From the NCBI GenBank assembly GCA_027034975.1, contig JALVWQ010000023.1, forward strand, positions 1 through 48,137: DNA of 48,137 nt, in the 5' to 3' direction. The notes under the pieces are model-generated. The model saw nothing but the letters and a program-made list of their open reading frames with translations. It made no database searches and was not told where the DNA came from. This DNA is from Campylobacteraceae bacterium. Lineage in GTDB: Bacteria > Campylobacterota > Campylobacteria > Campylobacterales > Sulfurovaceae. How positions within the stretch are numbered: the first letter of the stretch is position 1; every line of letters starts with the position of its first letter. Positions 8,171 through 16,674 of the stretch are shown in pieces. Both the position numbers and the translations under genes were made by a program.

Positions 8171-9418
8171 CTATTCAACTCCTAATCTTCTATCTCTATC
8201 GTTAGCAAAAACATTAAGAGAGTGTATAAATGCAGGTAAGTAACATTCGCTATGATTTAATCTCTTATTAATTTCTAACTTCTCTTCAACAAAAGTGATC
8301 TTTGCTTTTACGCCATTGGATTTTAAAATATTGAGTGCTTTTTGTGTAATTACTAAAGGGACTGTTTTATCTGCTTTACATCTTGCAAACTCTATTTTTG
8401 CTCTAAAATTACTAATATCATCTATCGCACTATTTTCTATAAGTTTTTGTTGCAATTTAGAGCTTTTATAATGTTGTTCTAACCATGGAGAGATAAGCCC
8501 ATTGTTACCATGTAGCTTTGTAGTTAGTTGACTATCTATATATTTTTTATCGTATATGCCACTCAGTAGCTCTTTTAAATTTTTAGTATATTTTGGATTC
8601 ATTAATTTATCTAATTCTATATTATAGTAAGTTGCATAAGAGTAGAGCAAATCAACAATATAAGATGGAGAGAGATAACTTTTTTGATGAAGCAGTGATT
8701 TCCCTGTATAATCTAAAAGATACGAGCCAGCCATTGGCATAGCCACTCTAACATTGTAACCTCTCTCTTCTAAAGCTTTTAAACTTGCAAGAGTCACATA
8801 ACCGCCTTGACTATAACCACTAATGTATATATCACCAGAGAGTTTTATACTGTTTTGCTTAGCAAATTTAATTGTAGCCTTGAGCATATCTACAACTGCA
8901 TTTACAGATGGTTCTTTTATAAGGTATGGATGCAATATATCTTTTGAATCTCCAAATCCTATGTAATCTGGAATAGCTGCAATAAATCCACCTCCTCCAC
9001 TATATGTGCTAGATATTACTGTTGGATAGTTGGAGATTTTAGCTTTTAAACTTGGTGCTTTTTTATTGCTAAAGATAGTACTATGACACACTATTACAAT
9101 AGATAAACCTTTTGATTTAAGTTTGCTTAATAGTTCTCTTCTTTCTTCTGTAGTACCATTGTATGTTGGCAAAGATATAACGCCACTAGCTTCTATCTCT
9201 TTATTGTCTATATTTTTTGTACTATATGAGATTTTATAAGCATCATAACCAAAGGGCTTAACCCCTGTAATACCAATTTTGTCACTCATTCTCTTTAATG
9301 TTTTCGCATCAAAACTAGCAATAGGTTGTGCTCCTTTGAGTGGTTTTTGAGGGATGGTTTTGGTGGTACACGCTGTAAAGAGAAGGGTTGCAATAGTAAG
9401 GAGAAATCTAGGAGCCAT
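8171..9418 (-). CDS. Secreted lipase-like alpha/beta hydrolase lipoprotein
   Basis: A 415-residue exported hydrolase. Residues 1-17 form a lipoprotein signal peptide ending in the lipobox LFTAC (Cys17). The nucleophile elbow GYSQGG places the catalytic Ser at 203. The acid is probably the Asp in CKADKTVP and the base the His in NHSECYLP, in the right order for the secretory lipase family (PF03583 type, known mainly from fungi and actinobacteria but also seen in other bacteria). HSTIF and GGGGFIAAIPDYIGFG match the oxyanion region and the pre-nucleophile strand. It lies 15 bases after bioD on the same strand, so it is likely co-transcribed, though not functionally related. The substrate is unknown. 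Confidence 0.82.
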   Translation of the reverse strand: MAPRFLLTIATLLFTACTTKTIPQKPLKGAQPIASFDAKTLKRMSDKIGITGVKPFGYDAYKISYSTKNIDNKEIEASGVISLPTYNGTTEERRELLSKLKSKGLSIVIVCHSTIFSNKKAPSLKAKISNYPTVISSTYSGGGGFIAAIPDYIGFGDSKDILHPYLIKEPSVNAVVDMLKATIKFAKQNSIKLSGDIYISGYSQGGYVTLASLKALEERGYNVRVAMPMAGSYLLDYTGKSLLHQKSYLSPSYIVDLLYSYATYYNIELDKLMNPKYTKNLKELLSGIYDKKYIDSQLTTKLHGNNGLISPWLEQHYKSSKLQQKLIENSAIDDISNFRAKIEFARCKADKTVPLVITQKALNILKSNGVKAKITFVEEKLEINKRLNHSECYLPAFIHSLNVFANDRDRRLGVE

Positions 9419-9433
9419 CTATCTACTCTTTAA

Positions 9434-10060
9434 CTATAATAGTGAACTTATGTAACTATCTAACTCATACCACTCTTTAAAGTAGTCGTCGTAAAATGGT
9501 TTTGTGGTTTTTTCAAAAGCCTCTTTATCTTTATAGAGATTTACACACCAGTTGTGGGGGATATTGTAGGACTCTAGGGCTTTGAGGCTTAGGAGTGTTT
9601 CGTTTATACACCCAAGATGGCTTGGGGTTATGAGGAGTGTTTGGGTTTGTAGTTCTTGAATGAGATCGATCATAAAGTAATCTTTTAATATAGGCACAAA
9701 GAGTCCACCAGCACCCTCTATAACTAGGTAGTCGCAGAGTTTGGCTATCTCTTCGATTTTGGCTTTTATTTTTGCTATCTGAATACTTTTATTGCTATCG
9801 GCACTATAAGGGGCTGCGGGCAGAGGGAAAGTATAAGCACATATATCAAAAGGTGTGAGCTCTTGAAAGTTTTTATTATATTTTTTGCATATCTTTAGCA
9901 ATTTTTGTGCATCTTGTGGTATATTACTAACACCTGTTTCGATAGGTTTGATTGCTCCAATGCGGATGCTTTGGGAGCCTAGATGCTCTAAAATAGAGCA
10001 TGCAGCGTAGGTTTTACCGATATTTGTATTGGTTGCAGTAATAAATAGTTTTTTTACCAT
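9434..10060 (-). CDS. bioD: ATP-dependent dethiobiotin synthetase
   Basis: BioD closes the ureido ring of dethiobiotin from 7,8-diaminopelargonate, carbon dioxide and ATP, the penultimate step of biotin synthesis. The 208-residue length is typical. The N-terminal nucleotide loop reads TATNTNIGKT (residues 8-17), a BioD-type P-loop variant. AIKPIETG (substrate Lys) and IEGAGGLFVP in the middle are family signatures. No other bio gene is near. It is divergent from clpS with a 58-base shared promoter region and precedes the lipoprotein gene. Confidence 0.94.
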   Translation of the reverse strand: MVKKLFITATNTNIGKTYAACSILEHLGSQSIRIGAIKPIETGVSNIPQDAQKLLKICKKYNKNFQELTPFDICAYTFPLPAAPYSADSNKSIQIAKIKAKIEEIAKLCDYLVIEGAGGLFVPILKDYFMIDLIQELQTQTLLITPSHLGCINETLLSLKALESYNIPHNWCVNLYKDKEAFEKTTKPFYDDYFKEWYELDSYISSLL

Positions 10061-10084
10061 TTTGCAAGAAGTCTCATTTTTTTG

Positions 10085-10099
10085 TATAATTATATTATA
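10085..10099. promoter_or_regulatory. Palindromic divergent core promoter, bioD/clpS
   Basis: TATAAT-TAT-ATTATA is a perfect 15-base palindrome. The plus-strand TATAAT (10085-10090, preceded by TG) suits clpS and the minus-strand TATAAT (10094-10099) suits bioD. The layout repeats that of the mnmG/ribE gap, with mutually exclusive -10 boxes. Confidence 0.55.
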
Positions 10100-10118
10100 A
10101 AGAGTATTAGGAGTTTAT

Positions 10119-10415
10119 GTGCCAAAGATAAAAGAGGCTACAGAGATAGAGTTAGATTTAGATAATCCACAGATGTATAAGGTGTTATTACATAATGATG
10201 ACTATACTCCAATGGATTTTGTGATCGATGTTTTGATGAAGATTTTCCATAAAGATATTGAGAGTGCAAACGATATAATGTGGCAGGTGCACGAAAAAGG
10301 GAGAGCCATTTGCGGTGTCTATGTGTTAGAGATAGCAAAGACAAAAGTAGAGCAGGTACGAAGTGTTGCAAAAGCGAATGGTTTTCCACTCTTAGCTACA
10401 TATGAAAAAGAGTAG
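10119..10415 (+). CDS. clpS: ATP-dependent Clp protease adaptor ClpS
   Basis: ClpS binds proteins with a destabilising N-terminal residue (Leu, Phe, Trp, Tyr) and hands them to ClpA. The 98-residue protein has the core signature LHNDDYTPMDFV near residues 24-35, whose Asp and Asn line the N-degron pocket. HEKGRAICGVYVLEIA, in the C-terminal half, contacts the ClpA N-domain. It starts with GTG; AGGAG lies six bases upstream, and an overlapping ATG two bases earlier is in another frame. It lies 11 bases before clpA and is the first gene of clpS-clpA-aat. Confidence 0.95.
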   Translation: MPKIKEATEIELDLDNPQMYKVLLHNDDYTPMDFVIDVLMKIFHKDIESANDIMWQVHEKGRAICGVYVLEIAKTKVEQVRSVAKANGFPLLATYEKE

Positions 10416-10426
10416 GAAGGATAGAT

Positions 10427-12619
10427 ATGATTAGTCTAGAATTAAACAGAGTATTTACAGCAGCAGTTGAGATTGCACGAGAGCAAAAACATGAGTATTT
10501 AACTTTAGAGCATATTCTTTTAGCAATTGCAGAGTCTGAGGAGGGTCGCAATATTTTGGTTGGCTTGGGTGCAAATTATAACAGAATGATAGAGCTTTTA
10601 AAAAATTATATCGAAAAGAATGTTCCTAAAGTAGAGGGGAATATTGATCCTATGGAGACAGTACCACTTTCACAAGCGATCAATGAGATGATGATTCATG
10701 TAAACTCTGCTGGTAAGAAAGAGGCGAAAATAGGAGATATGCTTGCTGCTTTAATCTTACAAGAGGAGAGTTTTGCAAAAGCGGTTTTAGAGCATGAGAA
10801 CATAGAGAGGTTAGATATTTTAGAGTATATCTCGCATGCCAATAGTGAAGTTAAAGAGGATAGCCAAAGCAGCCAAGAGAGCAAAGAGTTTCCAAATCTC
10901 GAGAGCTTTACAATAGAGTTAACTGCATTAGCAAAAGAGGATAAGATAGATGAAGTAATTGGCAGAGTTGATGAGATTGATAGAGTTATGCAGATTCTTT
11001 GCCGCCGTAAAAAGAATAATCCGCTTCTAGTTGGCGAACCTGGAGTTGGAAAGACTGCTATTGCCGAGGGCTTAGCACTTAAAATTAGTCGAGACGAAGT
11101 GCCTGATGTCTTAAAGAATGCAAAAGTTTTTGCTTTAGATATGGGTTCGTTAATAGCTGGTACAAAGTTTCGAGGCGATTTTGAGAAGCGACTTAAAGGG
11201 GTTATCCATGAAATAAAGCAGATTGAGAATGCGATAATGTTTATCGATGAGATCCATACCCTTGTAGGTGCAGGGAGCACAAGTGGTGGAAGTATGGATG
11301 CAAGTAATCTCTTGAAACCAGCATTGGCTCGTGGTGAGCTAAAGTGTATTGGAGCAACAACACACCAAGAGTATAGAAACTTCTTTGATAAAGATAAAGC
11401 ACTCTCCCGCCGTTTTGGAATGGTAGAGGTGGATGAGCCATCCAAAGAGGATACCTTTAAGATTCTTAAAGGGTTGCAGCAAAAGTATGAGAGCTTTCAC
11501 TCGATTCAATTTACCGATGAAGCGTTGCAGAGTGCAATTGATTTGAGTGTAAAGTATATTCACGACCGTTTCTTGCCAGATAAGGCGATCGATATTATTG
11601 ATGATGCAGGTGCACACTTTATGCTTCGTTCGCAAAAAAATAAGGTAATAGAGGCGAGCGATATAGCTGATATTGTAGCAAAGATGTTAAAACTCCCACC
11701 GCAAACAATAGAGCGAGATGATAGTTTGAAACTGAAGAATTTAGAGAAGAGTCTCTCGAGTAGAATTATTGCTCAAGAGAGTGCTGTGAGTGCCCTAGTG
11801 AGTGCTATAAAACGATCGTATGCAGGGCTAAACCATGAGAATAAACCAATAGGGAGCTTCTTGTTTGTGGGCCCTACAGGCGTTGGAAAGACAGCTCTCT
11901 CGCAAGCTTTGGCAGAGGAGCTAGGAGTACACTTTGAACGCTTAGATATGAGTGAATATATGGAGAAGCACGCAGTAAGCCGTTTGATTGGGGCACCTCC
12001 GGGCTATGTTGGGTATGAGCAAGGGGGGCTTTTAACAGAGATGATTAAAAAGCATCCACATACGGTACTTTTACTCGATGAGGTAGAAAAAGCTCACCCA
12101 GATATTATGAACATTCTACTGCAGATAATGGATGGTGCAAAGTTGACCGATAATAATGGGGTTGTGACAGATTTTAAGCATGTTGTATTGATTATGACAT
12201 CGAATTTAGGAACGAAAGAGCCAAATGTAATGGGCTTTAATAAAGATAGCTCTGCAAAGAGTGACAGAGCTGTAAAAGAGTTCTTTAGTAGTGAATTTAG
12301 AAATAGATTGAGTGGAGTTATAGAGTTTAATGCACTCTCTGTTGAGGATCTACAGAAGATTGTTACGCTTGAACTTGCAAAAATTAATAAGCAGCTTGCG
12401 AGTAAGAATATTACTATCACATTAACAGCAGCAGCTAAAAAAGAGATTGCGAAGATGGCAAGTAGTGAGTTTGGAGCTCGTGATATAGCACGCATTTTAG
12501 ATAGAGAAGTTAAAGAGAAATTAAGCGACGAGATCCTCTTTGGTAGCCTTAAAAATGGTGGAAGTGTTAAAGTCTCATTTGCAAAAGGCGAGTTTGTTCT
12601 TGAGAGTAAAGAGAGCTAA
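10427..12619 (+). CDS. clpA: ATP-dependent Clp protease ATP-binding subunit ClpA
   Basis: ClpA is the hexameric AAA+ unfoldase that feeds substrates to ClpP. The 730 residues comprise an N-domain (1-140) that docks ClpS, then a polar linker (about 141-160). AAA-1 has Walker A GEPGVGKT (203-210) and Walker B MFIDEIH (271-277). AAA-2 has Walker A GPTGVGKT (482-489) and Walker B LLLDEVEKA (548-556). The absence of a coiled-coil middle domain separates it from ClpB/ClpC. MGF at 602-604, after the SNLG of AAA-2, matches the IGL/IGF loop that docks on ClpP. GGAAGGATAG precedes the start. clpP is not in the window. The stop overlaps the aat start by one base (TAATG). Confidence 0.96.
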   Translation: MISLELNRVFTAAVEIAREQKHEYLTLEHILLAIAESEEGRNILVGLGANYNRMIELLKNYIEKNVPKVEGNIDPMETVPLSQAINEMMIHVNSAGKKEAKIGDMLAALILQEESFAKAVLEHENIERLDILEYISHANSEVKEDSQSSQESKEFPNLESFTIELTALAKEDKIDEVIGRVDEIDRVMQILCRRKKNNPLLVGEPGVGKTAIAEGLALKISRDEVPDVLKNAKVFALDMGSLIAGTKFRGDFEKRLKGVIHEIKQIENAIMFIDEIHTLVGAGSTSGGSMDASNLLKPALARGELKCIGATTHQEYRNFFDKDKALSRRFGMVEVDEPSKEDTFKILKGLQQKYESFHSIQFTDEALQSAIDLSVKYIHDRFLPDKAIDIIDDAGAHFMLRSQKNKVIEASDIADIVAKMLKLPPQTIERDDSLKLKNLEKSLSSRIIAQESAVSALVSAIKRSYAGLNHENKPIGSFLFVGPTGVGKTALSQALAEELGVHFERLDMSEYMEKHAVSRLIGAPPGYVGYEQGGLLTEMIKKHPHTVLLLDEVEKAHPDIMNILLQIMDGAKLTDNNGVVTDFKHVVLIMTSNLGTKEPNVMGFNKDSSAKSDRAVKEFFSSEFRNRLSGVIEFNALSVEDLQKIVTLELAKINKQLASKNITITLTAAAKKEIAKMASSEFGARDIARILDREVKEKLSDEILFGSLKNGGSVKVSFAKGEFVLESKES

Positions 12620-13344
12620 TGTCGTCGATATTTGATGAAGATTACTTTATACCAGAGCTGAGTAAGTTTAGTTTTAATTTTCCAGATCCTCGTAACGCTG
12701 CAAAAGAGGGGCTACTTGCTCATGGTGGTGGGCTAGAACCCAATCGAATACTTACAGCTTATCGTAAGGGGATTTTCCCATGGTTTAACGAAGATGATCC
12801 GATTCTTTGGTGGTCACCTGACCCAAGGCTTCTGCTCTATCCAAAAGATTTTAAGGTACGGAAGTCGTTTCGTAAAGTGTTACGAAATCGAGAATTTAAT
12901 GTAAAATTTGACCATAATTTTGAGCATACAATCAAAATGTGTGCTAAAATTAGAGAAGCTGAAGGCACTTGGCTTATCGATAAGATGCAAGAGGCGTACA
13001 CTGAGCTACACCATATGGGATTTGCACACTCTGTTGAGGTCTATGAGGATAATGAGTTCATCGGAGGGCTCTATGGTATAGCGATGGGAAGAGCCTTCTT
13101 TGGCGAGAGTATGGTCTCTTTAAAACCAGATGCTTCGAAGATAGCACTCAAAGCTTTGAGTGATGTTTTGGGGCAAAAAGATTATAAATTTATAGATTGT
13201 CAAGTTCCAACACCACATTTGCAGTCGATGGGGGCTACGCTTGTTAAGAGAGATATCTTTTTAGAAGAGCTTGAAGAGGCACTCCAAGATGGTGGAGATA
13301 TTGGAAGTTGGAAACATTACAAATGGGAGTATAACGATGGTTGA
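12619..13344 (+). CDS. aat: Leucyl/phenylalanyl-tRNA--protein transferase
   Basis: Aat attaches Leu or Phe from aminoacyl-tRNA to proteins starting with Arg or Lys, creating the N-degrons that ClpS recognises. The 241-residue chain has the family N-terminal signature GGGLEPNRILTAYRKGIFPWF and WWSPDPRLLL, then GGLYGIAMGRAFFGESM in the GNAT-like C-terminal half. Its position directly after clpS-clpA, with its start overlapping the clpA stop, makes one operon of the whole leucine-branch N-degron pathway apart from the ClpP peptidase. The 3' end overlaps the tal start by eight bases. Confidence 0.96.
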   Translation: MSSIFDEDYFIPELSKFSFNFPDPRNAAKEGLLAHGGGLEPNRILTAYRKGIFPWFNEDDPILWWSPDPRLLLYPKDFKVRKSFRKVLRNREFNVKFDHNFEHTIKMCAKIREAEGTWLIDKMQEAYTELHHMGFAHSVEVYEDNEFIGGLYGIAMGRAFFGESMVSLKPDASKIALKALSDVLGQKDYKFIDCQVPTPHLQSMGATLVKRDIFLEELEEALQDGGDIGSWKHYKWEYNDG

Positions 13345-14338
13345 TGATAGAACTGGATTCTCTTTATGGGTTGACTTTATAGAGAGAGAGTTTATAGGCA
13401 CTCGATTAAAAGAGATGATTGCTAACGAAGTTATTGATGGAGCGACAAGTAACCCATCGATCTTTGCAAATGCAATTACAACTTCTGTAGCCTACAAAGA
13501 GCAATTAGAGCAGTTAGATGGAAAGAGTGCTAAAGAGAAGTATGAAGCATTAGCCGTTGCAGATATTAAAGCTGCTGCTCGGGAGTTGCGAGTTTGTTAC
13601 GATAGTGGTTTTGAAGGGTATGTAAGTATTGAGGTTGATCCATTCCTCTCAAATGATACAGAGGGTACAATAGAGGAGGGGATAAGACTCTTTAATGAGA
13701 TTGGTGAGCCAAATGTGATGATAAAAGTTCCAGCAACCGAGGCTGGATATGAAGCGATGCGAGCATTGATGAGTAGAGGAATTAGTGTAAATGCAACGCT
13801 TATATTCTCACCAGAGCAGGCAGTTAAGACTGTAGAAGCGATGAAAAAAGGGATTAAGGAGTTCCAGCAGTTTGACGAGGGTAGAGTCGAAGGAGTTGTA
13901 AGTATCTTTGTAAGTAGATTCGATAGAAAGCTCGACCCACAGTTAGAGAAGTTAGGAATAGAGAAGTCGCAAACTGGTATTATGAATGCTGCAAAGATAT
14001 ATAATATAGTACGAAGCTTTAAAGAGCCATCTATCAAGCCACTCTTTGCAAGTACTGGAGTAAAAGAGGAGCAAGGGTTACCGAAAGATTACTATATTAC
14101 AAGCCTTTGTGCTAAACATAGTATCAATACAGCACCTATTGAGACAATAGAGGCGTATGAAGCTAGTGGTAAGAGAGGGGAGTTAGCCCTCCCTATTGAA
14201 GAGAGTCTTTTAGAATCCTATTTTACAAAACTCTCTGAGAGTGGGATCGATATGGAGCAAGTCTATTCGGAATTGATGGCAGAAGGGTTGCGTGCGTTTG
14301 AAGAGGCTTTTGCGAAGATGTTACAAACTTTAGAGTAA
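13337..14338 (+). CDS. tal: Transaldolase
   Basis: Transaldolase moves a dihydroxyacetone unit between sugar phosphates in the non-oxidative pentose phosphate pathway. The 333 residues begin MVDDRTGFSLWVDFIER, with DGATSNPSIFANAI near residues 34-47 and the Schiff-base lysine Lys130 in MIKVPATEAG. NATLIFSPEQA and SIFVSRFDRKLD are typical of the longer Tal subfamily found in Campylobacterota and actinobacteria. I chose the ATG preceded by GGGAG eight bases upstream. A longer frame reaching 13271 lies wholly within aat and is unlikely. It overlaps aat by eight bases and probably belongs to the clpS operon transcript. Confidence 0.93.
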   Translation: MVDDRTGFSLWVDFIEREFIGTRLKEMIANEVIDGATSNPSIFANAITTSVAYKEQLEQLDGKSAKEKYEALAVADIKAAARELRVCYDSGFEGYVSIEVDPFLSNDTEGTIEEGIRLFNEIGEPNVMIKVPATEAGYEAMRALMSRGISVNATLIFSPEQAVKTVEAMKKGIKEFQQFDEGRVEGVVSIFVSRFDRKLDPQLEKLGIEKSQTGIMNAAKIYNIVRSFKEPSIKPLFASTGVKEEQGLPKDYYITSLCAKHSINTAPIETIEAYEASGKRGELALPIEESLLESYFTKLSESGIDMEQVYSELMAEGLRAFEEAFAKMLQTLE

Positions 14339-14366
14339 GTTTAGGGAACTGTTAGTAAAAATTGGT

Positions 14367-14372
14367 TATAAT
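14367..14372 (+). promoter_or_regulatory. Candidate -10 box for rplY
   Basis: TATAATTCGCG lies 33 bases upstream of the rplY ATG, with no convincing -35 box. The TTCGC after the box also follows the mnmG box, and a near match (TAGAATTCGCC) precedes rpsP. Confidence 0.6.
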
Positions 14373-14404
14373 TCGCGTTCAATTTAAAATATAAGGAAAC
14401 AGTT

Positions 14405-14941
14405 ATGTTAGAAGGTATCGTTAGAGAGAGTATCGGCAAGAGTAACGCAAAGAAACTTCGCCGAGATGGTTATCTAATTGCGAACATCTATGCTAATGGT
14501 GTAGAGAATGTTCACTGTGCATTTAAACATGGAGAGTTTGTAAGAACAGTTAGAAATAAAGAGTCTCTTGCATTCCCTGTAAAAGTGGAAGATAAAGAGT
14601 TTAATGTTGTTGTTCAAGAGTATCAACTACACCCAATTACTGGAATGATCGTGCATGTTGACTTAAGAGTTGCACTTCCAGATACAGTAAGTGACTACTT
14701 AGTACCAATTGAGACTGTTGGTGTACCTAAGGGTATTAAAAACAAGGGTGTTTTAGTTATTACAAAAAGAAGAATCCGTGTGCGTGGTAAGATAGAGGAT
14801 ATTCCTAATAAATTTGTTTTAGATGTATCAGATTTAGATAGAGATGACTCTATTTTAATTAGAGATATCGAAGCTCCAGCAAACTGTAAGTTGATGGATA
14901 AACCACATGTATCTGTTTGTGGTGTAATTAAAGCAAGATAG
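14405..14941 (+). CDS. rplY: Large-subunit ribosomal protein L25 (Ctc family)
   Basis: L25 binds 5S rRNA on the large subunit. The 178-residue length is the long Ctc form: residues 1-90 are the L25 RNA-binding domain (GKSNAKKLRRDGYLIANIYANG, shown here only by its key residues Lys, Arg and Gly-rich turn; then HPITGMIVHVDL), and residues 95-178 are the extra TL5-type beta domain (VPIETVGVPKGIKNKGVL). A strong promoter with TATAATTCGC precedes it and AAGGAA is the ribosome site. It lies four bases before pth, an order kept in Campylobacter (ctc-pth-permease). Confidence 0.95.
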   Translation: MLEGIVRESIGKSNAKKLRRDGYLIANIYANGVENVHCAFKHGEFVRTVRNKESLAFPVKVEDKEFNVVVQEYQLHPITGMIVHVDLRVALPDTVSDYLVPIETVGVPKGIKNKGVLVITKRRIRVRGKIEDIPNKFVLDVSDLDRDDSILIRDIEAPANCKLMDKPHVSVCGVIKAR

Positions 14942-14945
14942 TAGC

Positions 14946-15518
14946 ATGAAATTAATCGTCGGATTGGGCAACCCCGGCCCGACATACACTACTACTCGCC
15001 ATAATATCGGTTTTATGGTTATTGATAAACTTCTTGAAGAACTCCCACATAGTGATATTACAAAAAAATCCTTTTTTGGTGAACTCTATAAGTCGAAAGA
15101 TCTACTATTTTTAAAACCAGCAACCTATATGAATTTATCAGGTAAAAGTGTGCAGGCAGTTGCAAATTTTTACAAGGTAAATAGCAGTGATATATTGGTA
15201 ATTCATGATGATTTAGATCTCTCATTTGGTGCCGTAAGGGTAAAAGTTGGTGGTGGAAATGGTGGGCACAATGGCTTAAAGTCGATAGATGCTGCAATTG
15301 GCAAAGAGTACTATCGTTTGCGTTTAGGGATTGGGAAACCTGAACATAAGGGAATGGTGGCAAGTTTTGTCCTCTCGCCATTTGTAAAAGAGGAGGCTGA
15401 TTCTTTGGATGCTTTTGTGGAGTATGCAAAAGATGTGGCTCTTGCTTGGAGAGATGGATTAGAGATTAATGATCTCAAGAGTAAATACTCAAAAAAAGAT
15501 GGTAGTTATCTGAAATGA
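14946..15518 (+). CDS. pth: Peptidyl-tRNA hydrolase
   Basis: Pth releases tRNA from prematurely dropped peptidyl-tRNA. The 190-residue protein starts with the hallmark LIVGLGNPGPTYTTTRHNIGF; its Asn and His (in TRHN) are active-site residues. FLKPATYMNLSGKSV and ILVIHDDLDLSFG (catalytic-region Asp), GGNGGHNGLKSI and FRLGIGKP-type RLRLGIGKPEH follow in the family order. It lies four bases after rplY and shares the overlapping ATGA with the downstream permease, so the three form one transcript. Confidence 0.96.
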   Translation: MKLIVGLGNPGPTYTTTRHNIGFMVIDKLLEELPHSDITKKSFFGELYKSKDLLFLKPATYMNLSGKSVQAVANFYKVNSSDILVIHDDLDLSFGAVRVKVGGGNGGHNGLKSIDAAIGKEYYRLRLGIGKPEHKGMVASFVLSPFVKEEADSLDAFVEYAKDVALAWRDGLEINDLKSKYSKKDGSYLK

Positions 15519-16576
15519 CACTCTATTTTTATATACTTAAACAGTACCTAAAAGATTTTTTACTACTACTATTGGCATTAACATTTGTTGTTACAATTAT
15601 TGATTTTGTACAACACTTTAGTAGTATTGAAGGTATCAATAGAGAGTTTTTATACTTTATCTACAGTGCTGCAAATAGTATGATGATGATATACCCATTA
15701 GCACTTGTATTTGCGGCAATTGTAACACTTTCGCGTCTGATTACACGAAACCATCTAATTGTTTTAGGATCCTTTGGTTACCCTAAAAAGGTGCTTGTAA
15801 AACCACTACTCTCAGCAATATTTGGCGTCTACTTTATTATAATTGCCCTGAACTTTACTCAGTTTGCTTACTCGAGCGATACTGCAAGAGCAATTATCGA
15901 TAAGCGACAACTCTTTAAGTCGGTAGAGAATCTCTTTTTTAAATATAACGATAGCTTTGTCTATGTTGAGGAGCTAGATGTTGCGAATAAGATTCTTAAA
16001 AATATTACAATGTACACTATTGATGATAAGAAGATAGAGGATATTTTACGGATTGAGAGAGCTACCTTTAAAGGTGGTGCGTGGTTAGCACAAGGTATCA
16101 GAAAAGAGCATATAATTTTTGATAATGGCAAACCACTACGCTACGATACAGAGTCGCTTGGTGATAGATTAATTCTAGAGGGGTATTTCCCTAAAGTTAT
16201 TAGCCTTCTCTATGAGGGGAAAAGAATGAGCATACAAGATGGATTTAAGGCTCTCAAGCTGCTTAATGAGCAGAAAGTTGATAGCTCAAAAGTTATTGCT
16301 GCTCTCTATGAGAAGCTAGTAATGCCACTCTTTGCACCAATTATTGTACTGTTAATTCTTATCTATACACCTATTAGTAAACGCTATATGAACCCTATTA
16401 AGTACTATCTTTTTGGTATTTCGATTACCATTCTTACTTGGGTAATACTTTATGGAATCAATATCTTAACAATCAATAGCGTATTACCAGCTACCTATTC
16501 GCAGCCTCTAGTGATACTTTTGATACTCTTTATAACAATCTACCTTTGGTTTAAAGAGTCTAAGCGGCTAGCATAG
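15515..16576 (+). CDS. LptF/LptG-type lipopolysaccharide export permease
   Basis: This 353-residue protein belongs to the YjgP/YjgQ family, whose LptF and LptG members form the membrane part of the LptB2FG transporter that extracts LPS from the inner membrane. The layout is typical: an N-terminal pair to trio of helices (about 10-120), a periplasmic beta-jellyroll domain (about 125-265, for example GDRLILEGYFPKVISL), and three C-terminal helices (about 270-350). Sequence alone does not separate LptF from LptG; the pth-linked copy in Campylobacter is annotated the same way. Its start overlaps the pth stop (ATGA). Confidence 0.85.
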   Translation: MTLYFYILKQYLKDFLLLLLALTFVVTIIDFVQHFSSIEGINREFLYFIYSAANSMMMIYPLALVFAAIVTLSRLITRNHLIVLGSFGYPKKVLVKPLLSAIFGVYFIIIALNFTQFAYSSDTARAIIDKRQLFKSVENLFFKYNDSFVYVEELDVANKILKNITMYTIDDKKIEDILRIERATFKGGAWLAQGIRKEHIIFDNGKPLRYDTESLGDRLILEGYFPKVISLLYEGKRMSIQDGFKALKLLNEQKVDSSKVIAALYEKLVMPLFAPIIVLLILIYTPISKRYMNPIKYYLFGISITILTWVILYGINILTINSVLPATYSQPLVILLILFITIYLWFKESKRLA

Positions 16577-16638
16577 CCATTATTGCTCGATTTGCTCTAA
16601 TGGTGTAAAGAATTTGGGCTAAACTAATTTTTTTTAGG

Positions 16639-16644
16639 TAAAAT
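16639..16644 (+). promoter_or_regulatory. Candidate -10 box for lysA operon
   Basis: TAAAAT lies 30 bases upstream of lysA, after an eight-T run (about 16629-16636). Upstream, CCATTA/TAATGG (16577-16582 and 16598-16603) could end the rplY-pth-permease transcript, but no U-tract follows directly. Confidence 0.4.
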
Positions 16645-16674
16645 CTCTTTAGTTTAAAATGTAAGGTGAGTGAA

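Noticed and set aside
10696-11445. 249-codon open frame on the minus strand inside clpA
   Set aside because: It is a shadow of clpA: serine/leucine-rich composition, no ribosome site and no family match, while clpA has complete AAA+ motifs.
13271-13337. Earlier in-frame start for transaldolase
   Set aside because: The extra 22 codons lie wholly inside aat and lack a ribosome site; the ATG at 13337 has GGGAG at the right distance.
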